DNA of 64,000 nucleotides from Paenibacillus endophyticus (GTDB lineage: Bacteria > Bacillota > Bacilli > Paenibacillales > Paenibacillaceae). Below the pieces are notes generated by a model, which was given only the letters and a program-made list of their open reading frames with translations, was not told the origin of the DNA and searched no databases. The position numbers were made by a program, and so were the translations under genes. Location of the stretch: assembly GCF_014192395.1 (NCBI RefSeq), contig NZ_JACHXW010000015.1, forward strand, positions 1 to 64,000, given 5' to 3'. The stretch's first letter is position 1; each line of letters starts with the position of its first letter. This document shows positions 1 to 8,346 of this stretch, in pieces.

Positions 1-39
1 TGAATAGCCTCTATTTTCAAATTCATATTAAACTTAGAC

Positions 40-95
40 AAAAAAACTGCACCTCCAGATTGTTAGATGGTGTCTAACAATTGGGGTGCAGTTCA
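40..95 (-). terminator. Intrinsic terminator (or IS-end-like palindrome)
   Basis: A long palindrome has arms reading ACTGCACC and TTAGA and meets in a short loop. Read on the minus strand it is followed by a run of seven T. It lies just past the end of the MORN-like gene on that strand and so fits a Rho-independent terminator. The outer arms also resemble the terminal inverted repeats of IS150-group IS3 elements (TG..ACTGCACCC), so it may be the remnant of an element that has lost its inside. Confidence 0.65.
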
Positions 96-163
96 TTACT
101 CAGCCTGCCTTTTTCTATTCATTGATCCTTATTAGAATGCTGCTAGCCTAATTCCTTATTAGA

Positions 164-442
164 TTACTTATCGCGAGAGGTAACTTTATACTTCATACCT
201 TGGCTATCATAAGTGATCCATTCACCAACGGGCTCGCCTTTGTCGAAATAACCTGAACGCTTTATCGTTCCATCGAGCCGATACCATTCCCAATAACCTT
301 CCGGTTGGTCATCGATCACTTTCCCTTTAGACCACATCGTTTTTCCATTAGCATGGTACTTGATCGTGTAGCCGTTAATTACATCAACGTTTTTTTGTTT
401 AACAGCGCTTTTTGGTGTCAAGTCGCATTTCTCGTTTTCCAT
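164..442 (-). CDS. Small MORN-like repeat protein
   Basis: A 92-residue soluble protein with no signal peptide. Its C-terminal two thirds carries MORN-like (toxin-antitoxin YwqK-type) strand repeats: a YHANGK block, a YWEWYRLDGTIKRSGYF block and a GEWITYDSQG block, each of the form G-x-W/Y-x-x-Y-x-x-x-G. Such repeats form beta-hairpin surfaces used for binding, but the family gives no firm function. The start is the ATG at 442, because a CGGAGG sits six bases ahead of it; an ATG eleven codons further out lacks a ribosome-binding site. It stands alone, with a terminator-like palindrome downstream. Confidence 0.7.
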   Translation of the reverse strand: MENEKCDLTPKSAVKQKNVDVINGYTIKYHANGKTMWSKGKVIDDQPEGYWEWYRLDGTIKRSGYFDKGEPVGEWITYDSQGMKYKVTSRDK

Positions 443-708
443 GACATGCCTCCGAGAATCAGATTTTGCATTCATATTAACACATCACAAAGGCAGTAAA
501 GAAGCATTCTCTGATACTCTCGAACTACGTGTTTCAAACAAAAGACAACTGACGGTTCCAATCGGCTGCTTTTTCCTTGGAGGAATAGGAAGAGAAATGA
601 AAAGGCAGCTTCTTCAAGTGAGGCTATCAGCATAGCTAGTTGTATGACTTTGGTAAAAAAGGGGAAGATACACTTTAGACCAATGAGGGTAACGGAGGAA
701 CTGTACAC

Positions 709-1410
709 ATGGATTTTTTCAAAAGCCAAGAGTCGTTGACGGCAACGGGATGGATATTGCGCAGCATTGTCGGATTCGTATTTCTGATCGTTGCTGCCAA
801 ATTTATGGGCCAGCGTTCCATATCACAGCTTCGGTTTCTTGATTTCATTATTGCGCTGACGCTTGGCAACATTATTGCCCATCCGTTATCGGACGAGCAT
901 CTTGGGCTTAAAGGTTCCATGATTACGACTGTTTCTCTCGTTATCCTATATATTCTCGCGATCTGGATCAGCCTAAAGATCCCGCTGATCAAACAATTTT
1001 TTGATCCTCCCGCGATTACCCTTATCCAGGAGGGAAAGCTTGATTACAGAAACCTAACGAAAGCTAAGCTGCCTATTGAGTTCTTGTTCGCAGAGCTGAG
1101 AAAAGCAAATGTAGATGATATCTCAAAGGTTGCTTTTGCTGCATGGGAGCCCGGTGGAACGTTATCCGTTTTCATGAATACGGCTTTCCAGCCTATAACG
1201 CCAACTGATCTGAAGCTATCGACGGAACCCTTCAACTTGACTAAACCGATCATAGCGGATGGTCACATAGAACATGCTCTGCTGCGCGAGATTGGAAAAG
1301 ACCGCGAATGGCTGGAAGCAGAAATACGCCCCCGCGTACTAAAGGATATAATTTTAGCAACGATAGACAGCAATCAGTCCGTTCAGGTACAAGTAGTTCG
1401 AGAACCTTAA
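709..1410 (+). CDS. DUF421 family membrane protein (YetF-like)
   Basis: A 233-residue protein of the YetF/YrbG (DUF421) family. About three hydrophobic segments fill the first 95 residues, including the family-typical stretch with KFMGQRSISQL and the LDFIIALTLGNIIAHPL segment. A cytoplasmic mixed alpha/beta C-terminal half follows, with the usual IxxGKLDYRNLTKAKL region and an LLREIGKDREWLEAEIR helix. The molecular role of the family is unknown; in spore formers several paralogues occur, some tied to spore or envelope functions. The start follows a GGAGGA about ten bases upstream. It is a single gene, convergent with the hydrolase gene. Confidence 0.85.
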   Translation: MDFFKSQESLTATGWILRSIVGFVFLIVAAKFMGQRSISQLRFLDFIIALTLGNIIAHPLSDEHLGLKGSMITTVSLVILYILAIWISLKIPLIKQFFDPPAITLIQEGKLDYRNLTKAKLPIEFLFAELRKANVDDISKVAFAAWEPGGTLSVFMNTAFQPITPTDLKLSTEPFNLTKPIIADGHIEHALLREIGKDREWLEAEIRPRVLKDIILATIDSNQSVQVQVVREP

Positions 1411-1585
1411 ACACAGTTCCGCAGCTTTGTGGGACAAGTAGGTCAGATACGCGAAATAAGGCATCTCGATGTTACATAAACTAGGAACGTCCGTTCAATC
1501 AAGCGGTGACAGCCTAAGACTTTCTTCTTGTCTGCGGCTGCCATCGCTCTTTTTAGTTTGATTTCAACTATCTCTTTACCTTGTA

Positions 1586-3241
1586 TTAAGCTTTAGAATG
1601 AAGCAGAATGAACACAAGTATGGGGCTGGGGTTATCCAGGCTATGCGGATGATGGCCGACCCCCGGCTTCACGATTAACGAAACTATTCCGCCTAACTCA
1701 CGGATCCTCTCTGCGAACGGTGCGGCATTCTCGGACAGCGGTACCGGAATATCCGCATCGCCTGCTACAATTAATATCGGTATATTCGTGGCGGCAAGCG
1801 CCTGCACGTTATCGATCGGAGAGAGCTTCGCCTCTGAAACGGTTTCTTCATCAACGCCGTAGACAGCCAAACACTCCTGCCACTCGAATTCTGATCTCTT
1901 TCCAGCACCTCTCCCAGCCGGCCAGCTCAATATGTCCAATACAGGCGCATCCAGATACAGCATCTTAACCTGGTCGGGGTAGGCCACCGCATAGTTGCAG
2001 GAATATAGCCCTCCTCGGCTAAAGCCAAATAGCACGGTCTTCGGAGATAGCTCGAAGGCTTCTGTGACATAGTCCTGAAAGACTCGCATATGAGCGACGG
2101 CACCCGGAGCTCCGTACATATCGCTTACGTTATCGTATGCGATTGCCCATCCCTGTTCTAACAGAGCCATATCCGCGTAGGAAAAGGCATCAAAAAAGGA
2201 AGCCCGCCATATCCACGGCTTGCCTTCTGCGAATGTTTTAGGAAATACAAGCAGTCCCTCCCTGCCCTCCAGCATAAAATCGATCCGTTCATAGCCTTTC
2301 CATAGCGACCTGCAATGCGATGCGGCAACATCCAGCTTGGAAGCGATGTCCCGAATCTGTGCCGCCAAGCCTTCTCCCCGCTCAATGGCTATATTCAGCG
2401 GCAGCGCATCTGCCTTGCTCGGGTTTGTGTGGCCGACATGCTCCTTCCACGCGGAGCTAAGCAAGCGATGCCGCTCCATGACCGCCGCGAATATAGGAAT
2501 CTCTTCCGGCTGCAGCACATGCTGCGGGACCTGCTGGAGCGATATATTAAATAATACACGAAGCAGCTCACGGGCAATGATCCAGTGTCCCTCAGCACCT
2601 GGATGTATGCCGTCACCTGTTACATAATCGGGATCTTTCGAGCGCTTTTCACTCCATAGCTCAAGCAATGGATCATGAATGGAAACGACGGCATCTACTC
2701 TTCCATGCAAAGTAAGCACCCAATCCGCGTACCGCTTCAACACATCCTCGTAACGGGCAAAAGGTGCAGCATAGCTGTAGTCTATCTGGCCTTCAGGCTG
2801 CATCGGCGCGTCGTAGGATACTGCATCGAATGGAGGCGGCGTCATCAGAATAGCTTTGGCATCAGCGGCTTTGACAAGCTCGACTGCGCGGAGGATGCCG
2901 CGCTGGTAAGCTTCAAATCTCTCGTCAGAGAAGGGATAATAAATACCGTCATTCATCCCATAGCAAAGCACGACCCAGTCAGGCTTGCTCTCCTCTAAAG
3001 CCAGCACCAAACGATCATGAACGCAGGGACGCGGAAACGGATGCTCCGGCTCGCTTAGTCCCGATGCTGTTTCACTGCTTACGCCAAGGTTAATGAGTGT
3101 AATCTCATGCCTAGGCCAATGTTGAAGCAAATATGCGTCCATGAAGGCGATATATGTTCCCTCATCTGTGATGCTATCGCCAAAAAATACGATTTTTTTC
3201 TTATTCGGAATGACCGAGTCTTTTCCATACAGTGGTTTCAT
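1586..3241 (-). CDS. SGNH (GDSL) hydrolase fused to alpha/beta hydrolase
   Basis: A 551-residue predicted cytoplasmic protein built from two esterase folds. Residues 15-230 are an SGNH/GDSL hydrolase: block I FFGDSIT with Ser23, the Gly95/Asn97 oxyanion region in CYGMND, and the block V D210-x-x-H213 pair in GDGIHP. Residues about 305-551 are an alpha/beta hydrolase with nucleophile elbow GFSRGG (Ser408), a likely acid in AGDAD and a catalytic His in VGHHPHS. Two complete catalytic sets in one chain suggest double deacylation of a substrate such as an acylated sugar; this is inference. An AAAGGAGGAA precedes the ATG. The gene overlaps the end of the DUF1835 gene by four bases, so the two are probably translated together. 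Confidence 0.8.
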   Translation of the reverse strand: MKPLYGKDSVIPNKKKIVFFGDSITDEGTYIAFMDAYLLQHWPRHEITLINLGVSSETASGLSEPEHPFPRPCVHDRLVLALEESKPDWVVLCYGMNDGIYYPFSDERFEAYQRGILRAVELVKAADAKAILMTPPPFDAVSYDAPMQPEGQIDYSYAAPFARYEDVLKRYADWVLTLHGRVDAVVSIHDPLLELWSEKRSKDPDYVTGDGIHPGAEGHWIIARELLRVLFNISLQQVPQHVLQPEEIPIFAAVMERHRLLSSAWKEHVGHTNPSKADALPLNIAIERGEGLAAQIRDIASKLDVAASHCRSLWKGYERIDFMLEGREGLLVFPKTFAEGKPWIWRASFFDAFSYADMALLEQGWAIAYDNVSDMYGAPGAVAHMRVFQDYVTEAFELSPKTVLFGFSRGGLYSCNYAVAYPDQVKMLYLDAPVLDILSWPAGRGAGKRSEFEWQECLAVYGVDEETVSEAKLSPIDNVQALAATNIPILIVAGDADIPVPLSENAAPFAERIRELGGIVSLIVKPGVGHHPHSLDNPSPILVFILLHSKA

Positions 3242-4287
3242 TCTTTATTCCTCCTTTTGATTCGAACCTCATATTGATGCATCGCGATGGGAAGACCGCG
3301 GAAGGACAGGGTTCCTTCGCTAATTAAATGCCAAAGCCGATATTCCATAAAGCCAAAGTCGATTAGCTGATCGACATGCTCCTGAAGATCGCCAATGACA
3401 GCCCCCGCTCTTACATAGCCATCATTGATTGCCTGGCTTTCTAGTCTTTTTACAGCCTCCAAAAGCATAGAATCAAGCTCCTCTTCAGTTGCAGCCCTCA
3501 CCTCTCCATTCTCCCAAAACCGCAAGGTGTCCTTCTGATCAGACAGCTTCTGCCAAGCCATTTCATATTGCTTCCGATTGTCATCCGATAGCGCTGCAGC
3601 GGATTTACTTTGCTCTATGATTTGCATATAAGCATCCAAATTAAGCAAGCCTAGCGCATATATTCGCTTTTCCTTCGCTGCCGCTAGCCCGCTTTGCTCT
3701 GAAACATTAATGACCCGTATCGCGTTCCGTTTGCCTCTCAGAATATGCAGCGCAAAGCGCAATCCAATCTGATCGTGAGCGTTATCTGCACACCAGATGT
3801 CGATGGATTTACCCTCCGGAATGGCGGAAAGCCGCTCGATTATTCGTTCGATTTGATGATCACGATTAGCAAGCTGGTAAAATGCATGATTCCGTAAACG
3901 TTCGGCAAGCCACATGTCTCGGTATCGTTGTCCCTCAGCGTGCTCAAGCCCATGAATCGGACCTGTAGAAAATACTTCATTAAAAGCGATGACTTCATTT
4001 TCCATTCTTCTACCCAGCTTGCTCAGCGAAACTTTCAAAGAGCCCGCTGCCGATAAGCCGAAAATAAGATGTACGGTTGTTTTTCGCTGTTCTTCCGCTA
4101 AGCGGCGCGACATCGCCTCCGCAATGTGACTGCTGAACAAATCAGATACATACTTCGCTAAAGTCTTCTGTCCCTTATCTTCATGATCTAACCGGGAAAG
4201 CGACAGCTCAAGAAGCTCATTCAATAGTTTTCTTGCCTCATAATCGTTAAGCTCCTTTAGCCGTTCGCCTATGGATTCCACGCTCAA
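3238..4287 (-). CDS. DUF1835 domain protein
   Basis: A 349-residue soluble protein of the DUF1835/DUF3658 group. The characteristic opening VHLIFGLSAAGSLKVSL begins near residue 72. It is followed by VIAFNEVFSTGPI, an IWCADNAHDQIGLRF segment and a helical C-terminal domain. The biochemical function of the family is not established. The first 70 residues are an extra charged helical region. The start is either the TTG at 4287 or the GTG two codons later, which is better placed behind AAGGTGG. It is the first gene of a two-gene unit with the double hydrolase. Confidence 0.75.
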   Translation of the reverse strand: MSVESIGERLKELNDYEARKLLNELLELSLSRLDHEDKGQKTLAKYVSDLFSSHIAEAMSRRLAEEQRKTTVHLIFGLSAAGSLKVSLSKLGRRMENEVIAFNEVFSTGPIHGLEHAEGQRYRDMWLAERLRNHAFYQLANRDHQIERIIERLSAIPEGKSIDIWCADNAHDQIGLRFALHILRGKRNAIRVINVSEQSGLAAAKEKRIYALGLLNLDAYMQIIEQSKSAAALSDDNRKQYEMAWQKLSDQKDTLRFWENGEVRAATEEELDSMLLEAVKRLESQAINDGYVRAGAVIGDLQEHVDQLIDFGFMEYRLWHLISEGTLSFRGLPIAMHQYEVRIKRRNKE

Positions 4288-4452
4288 CCACCTTCATCCC
4301 TCTCTAATTTGTAGCGCTTTCATTTAACAACGTCTTTCTGTTCTCGAATAGCCGCAGCATACCTGCTATTTCCAGCATCCTCAGCTGGTTATGCACGTGT
4401 ACAATCTATCTAGCATTATAGCTTACCAACCCTAGCCTCCGCGTGGATAAAC

Positions 4453-4502
4453 AAAAAGCTGTCTGAAAGATCAACGTATGCGCGTTGATCTTCCCTACAG
4501 CT
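4453..4502 (-). terminator. Terminator of the eCIS operon
   Basis: A two-part hairpin: AGCTGT pairs with ACAGCT on the outside and AAGATCAACG with CGTTGATCTT inside. On the minus strand it is followed by TTTTTG. It lies nine bases beyond the stop of the last eCIS gene and marks the 3' end of that long operon. Confidence 0.85.
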
Positions 4503-4510
4503 CATTTCTA

Positions 4511-6181
4511 TTACTCCTGCTCCGAAGCAGCCGCCTCGGAGAGACCCTCGTCCGCGGGATCATCGGCTAATGGAGCAGCTTGCCCAGCGCCAAGGCTTTT
4601 GAATGCCCACCAACGCACCGCAATGACAGAGGCCGCCGATTCCGTCTCTCCCTGCAGCTTCATTCCGATTCGGAAACTGCCTTTCTCAGGATAAACAATC
4701 GTTCCAAGCGACACATTCGGAATATCAGGCTCGAATTCGGTCCCCTTGAATACATCGCTTTGACCGTAATATATCTTTTTCATCGTGCTTGTCCGATCTG
4801 CGAGCACCGTCCGATCGACTTCTTCAAGACCAACCACTACCGAAACCTGACCTTCGCCCAAGCCATGTGAAATTTCTTCGGATACGTAGTTTTTCTTGCC
4901 TCGTGAGAAAAAGAATCCGCCGGTCTTGCCGATTGATTCAAGCGCCACCTCCATCGTACCGGTTGCGATTTCATCGTACAAATGCTGAGGCCGCGGAATG
5001 CCGAGCTTGAAGTCAAACTCATTGCGATCCGGGTGATATTGCACATCCAGCGACGGCTTCGCGTCATATTCCAGATCATGCGTCTCGGCACTGGCATAAA
5101 ATTTATTAAGTGACGAACCTCGTGAGGTTTGGGCTAAGCGCTGCAGCAGCGACGTGCTTTCGATATATTCATCAAAAGGCACCCGATCCACTTTCTCGAT
5201 CATATAGGTTGGGCCCATTTGCAGCAAACTGATCTTGGCTAAGCAAATGCTTTGATCCGCAGCGCCTTCCACGGCCTGCTCAAGCGTCCGCTCATGCCAA
5301 TCCTTCAGAATACGATTCGCTACCGGCTCGTCCAGCACATCAATGCTGTGCTTGGCATTCGTGTCCAGCGGAATTGCTGAATCGCCAATGGTCAGCTTAG
5401 CAGCTTGATTCGGAACGGATAGCTCCGCTTTAACGCCAGCTGTTTGCGGAGCTTTCACATGGAAGCTCACCGCATATTCTGTTTCCTGCGCGTCGCCCGG
5501 CTCCACGAATACCACCTTGGTGCCATCATGTCCGACAGAGGTGAAGCCTGAAGCCTCGTACTCATATTGGAACGCGATTCGAGGCGTTTGCAGCGTTTTC
5601 TCAACAACTAGCTTGACCTCGACAACCTCGCCCACATTGACATACTTAGGCATGCGCTGCGTAATCCGCACATTCGCATCCTCATAGATGGTCACGACAT
5701 TCTCCAGCAAACGGACGAATTCGAAGGAGGAGGGAGCAGGTGCTTCTTCATTAATGAATAGACGATAGGATTCCAGCACCCGATTATATTCGCTTACTTC
5801 ATCGTTGCGGATGGCCGAATTGCCTACGGAATGTACGGGTTCTTTGCCCTTCTCATCATAAGCGACGCATAAGTAGACGTTTTTCTTGTACTCATTGTTC
5901 GTAAAGCCCTCAATCATGGACAGCTTGAGCGTGACGGGAGACGGTATGACGAGCTCGCGTCCGATATAATCGATGGCTACGCCCATTTCAACGGAGATCG
6001 TTTTATCGTCAACAGCCACAACCTGCATGCCCGACAATACGCCGCTGCCGTAAAGCAGGCGGTTTAGCAATCTTCTTTTGTCATTGAAATATTTCTGCTC
6101 GGACTCGAAATCGCGCACTGTAAGCAGCTTCCCGTAAAAATAACGATTTCTCTCAAATGGATACAGCCTCGATTTTTTCAC
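4511..6181 (-). CDS. eCIS terminal conserved protein, putative baseplate or fibre component
   Basis: A 556-residue protein without signal peptide or membrane segment. The N-terminal 90 residues hold the conserved block FYGKLLTVRDFESEQKYF then LLYGSGVLSGMQV, which I know from proteins at the end of phage-tail-like eCIS loci. The remaining residues are beta-rich, with Ig-like stretches around 180-280 and a region with repeated GGFFFSRG/VVGLEEVDR-type strands near 430-480. It is the last gene of the eCIS operon, 26 bases after gpI, where tail-fibre or receptor-binding genes often sit. Structural role in the baseplate or fibre is inferred; no enzymatic motif is visible. Confidence 0.65.
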   Translation of the reverse strand: MKKSRLYPFERNRYFYGKLLTVRDFESEQKYFNDKRRLLNRLLYGSGVLSGMQVVAVDDKTISVEMGVAIDYIGRELVIPSPVTLKLSMIEGFTNNEYKKNVYLCVAYDEKGKEPVHSVGNSAIRNDEVSEYNRVLESYRLFINEEAPAPSSFEFVRLLENVVTIYEDANVRITQRMPKYVNVGEVVEVKLVVEKTLQTPRIAFQYEYEASGFTSVGHDGTKVVFVEPGDAQETEYAVSFHVKAPQTAGVKAELSVPNQAAKLTIGDSAIPLDTNAKHSIDVLDEPVANRILKDWHERTLEQAVEGAADQSICLAKISLLQMGPTYMIEKVDRVPFDEYIESTSLLQRLAQTSRGSSLNKFYASAETHDLEYDAKPSLDVQYHPDRNEFDFKLGIPRPQHLYDEIATGTMEVALESIGKTGGFFFSRGKKNYVSEEISHGLGEGQVSVVVGLEEVDRTVLADRTSTMKKIYYGQSDVFKGTEFEPDIPNVSLGTIVYPEKGSFRIGMKLQGETESAASVIAVRWWAFKSLGAGQAAPLADDPADEGLSEAAASEQE

Positions 6182-6207
6182 CTGTACCGCTCCTTCGCGT
6201 TTTTATA

Positions 6208-8313
6208 TTATTCCAGCTCTGAATCCATTTCTAAACGTGTATGGACATCTAGGCGCTTCTCCATGCCAATATCTACGATTAGCGTATCGTTGGGCATTGT
6301 CCGATCAGGGTTCAACTTAAGCAGCGATGGCTCCGTGAGCACCGTATTAATACCTAGGTATGTATGCAGATCCAAGTACATCCATGGCTGCAGCAGCACA
6401 AGCTTGGCCTCCGTGAAGGCTGGCTTCTGCTCTTCGAGCAATTGCTCGATAACGACGCGCTGCTTCTCGGACGGAGCTTGCTCCGGCTTTAGGAGCACGG
6501 TGAAGGTATAAGGATCTCCTCCGTACAGCTGATCCGTCAATTGACGCAGCTCCGCATGGTCGCGCATCGCTTTCGTTTGGAAGTACTCCACAATCAGCGG
6601 CTTTACTCCCGTATAAATCTCAATGGTTTTCATTAAGCCCTGACGCGTGCCGCGGTAACGGTACAGCTCTGGTGCAGCCTGGATAAAAGCTTGCACCTGG
6701 TCATCCGTCCAGTAATCATCGGTTTCCAGGCCAACCCAGGTCGCAAGCCACCGAAGATGCTCGCCGGTCGCCCTTTCCGGATCAATGTAGCGAGATAAAT
6801 CCTCGATATCCTCCTCGATGCCGGAGAACAGCGTGCCGAATAATGATAAATAACGCTCAAGAAAATCGCGACTGGCCGGGTCCTCTTGATAAACCGCCGG
6901 CAAATAAGACAGATACGTGTCCCGAGGGAAATAAATACGCATCGATTCTATGAGAGGCGTATATCGCTCCGAGGCAATAAACTCCATCTTTAACCATAAA
7001 TATCGGCCCTTTGCCCCAAAAAACAAAGCATCATTTGGATTAATAACGGGCTTCGACCAAAAACCATCAAGCCCCTTCAGCTTCTCGCGGTAAGGGATTG
7101 TCCGATCTGCCAGCCAATCGTCAACCTTGAGGTAACTGCCGGCAATGATGCAGCTATCCTCATTTTGGCTGAAATAGGATACATGCAGCTGCGTGCCGTC
7201 TGGAATGAACGTTTCCAGCGCCATTTTGTGCCAGACTGTCTCCGCTTCGGCGCTGTCGAATGCCGTTGAGAGCCAAATCCCCTCCGGAACGCCAGTCTCT
7301 TCCATAAGCAATGTTTGCGGCTGCAGATTTAATATCGTAACGGTGCCATCCTCGCCGTTCAATATGTACATGCGGTCCTTCTCGTCGATCAGCAGCTGAT
7401 CCGCCTTGCCGCGGAAGCCCGTAATGCGACCGATGGTCTCCCCGGCAGCGTTCAACTGTGTAATGAAGCGGTCATCCTCGCTGACTTGATCCATTTGACG
7501 CGTATCGCCTACGTACAGTTTCCCGCTTCCATCTGCGCAAAGCCCTGCGTAAGGCAGCGAAGGAAGCTCCCGCTTTATGTTTAGTCGGCCATTCGCCTGG
7601 AAGCTGAACAGCTTGGCGTACAGCGTATCGAATATATAAAGCTCACCGGACGATGCAATGGTCATATAATACGTTCGGTTCAAATGCCTAAGCTTGGCTC
7701 GTACATGCTGTGTAAAAGCTGGATCGCTCCATACGGCTGCGACTGCCCCGCCCAGCGTAAATTGGATAATGCCAAGCTTCGCCCCTTCCGCAACCGTCGG
7801 CTCATCCGCTCCCGGATCGAGAGCTAGCGGTGTAAGAATATAAATATAGCGATCGTCAGCTGCAATGGCGAGGGGGTGCAGGGGAATCCCGTCCGCCTCA
7901 TCGCCCATACGGGACCAAAGCGTCTGTCCGTTCCCGGTATGGTAGGCTGCTACCGTTCTTTCACTCGAGCGATCGGCTGCAATGAGAAGGTCACCAGAGG
8001 CAGCCAGCCTGGCATGTGAGCTAAACAAACGATGGCCCTGCGTAAACAAGCGCTTATGGTCGGCGTTGCGACGGTCGTATATCCACAGATCTGCACGCTC
8101 ATCCAGCAAATACATATGCTCATGCTGCGAGACTGCGATTTCCTTAACCGGTGCAGTGCCCGTAAGCTCATTCAGTTGTATGGTTCCCGCAATGCCATAG
8201 CGGCTATCGCGCTGAACACCATATCCCGCAATATGATATTCAAGATTGTATCCCGTGCCGCGCTGCCAATCCTGCTCGCGGCTGATCGAGAAAAAGTGGT
8301 TTTGTCCGTTCAT
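6208..8313 (-). CDS. Tail protein I-like baseplate protein with beta-propeller (Afp12-like)
   Basis: A 701-residue two-part protein. Residues 1 to about 340 are beta-propeller (NHL/WD-like) repeats, with blades such as DLWIYDRRN, ELYIFDTLY, GKLYVGDTR and RMYILNGEDG. Residues from about 470 form the phage tail protein gpI-type domain: the DTYLSYLPAVYQEDPASRDFLERYL start, the WLATWVGLETDD core and the RYRGTRQGLMKTIEIYTG segment. In contractile systems this protein forms the outer baseplate wedge together with the gpJ proteins. It lies 33 bases downstream of the second gpJ gene. The propeller addition may serve as a spacer or binding surface (inference). Confidence 0.85.
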   Translation of the reverse strand: MNGQNHFFSISREQDWQRGTGYNLEYHIAGYGVQRDSRYGIAGTIQLNELTGTAPVKEIAVSQHEHMYLLDERADLWIYDRRNADHKRLFTQGHRLFSSHARLAASGDLLIAADRSSERTVAAYHTGNGQTLWSRMGDEADGIPLHPLAIAADDRYIYILTPLALDPGADEPTVAEGAKLGIIQFTLGGAVAAVWSDPAFTQHVRAKLRHLNRTYYMTIASSGELYIFDTLYAKLFSFQANGRLNIKRELPSLPYAGLCADGSGKLYVGDTRQMDQVSEDDRFITQLNAAGETIGRITGFRGKADQLLIDEKDRMYILNGEDGTVTILNLQPQTLLMEETGVPEGIWLSTAFDSAEAETVWHKMALETFIPDGTQLHVSYFSQNEDSCIIAGSYLKVDDWLADRTIPYREKLKGLDGFWSKPVINPNDALFFGAKGRYLWLKMEFIASERYTPLIESMRIYFPRDTYLSYLPAVYQEDPASRDFLERYLSLFGTLFSGIEEDIEDLSRYIDPERATGEHLRWLATWVGLETDDYWTDDQVQAFIQAAPELYRYRGTRQGLMKTIEIYTGVKPLIVEYFQTKAMRDHAELRQLTDQLYGGDPYTFTVLLKPEQAPSEKQRVVIEQLLEEQKPAFTEAKLVLLQPWMYLDLHTYLGINTVLTEPSLLKLNPDRTMPNDTLIVDIGMEKRLDVHTRLEMDSELE

Positions 8314-8346
8314 GCTGTGCCTCCTTTGCAGCCGATTACCACAATG

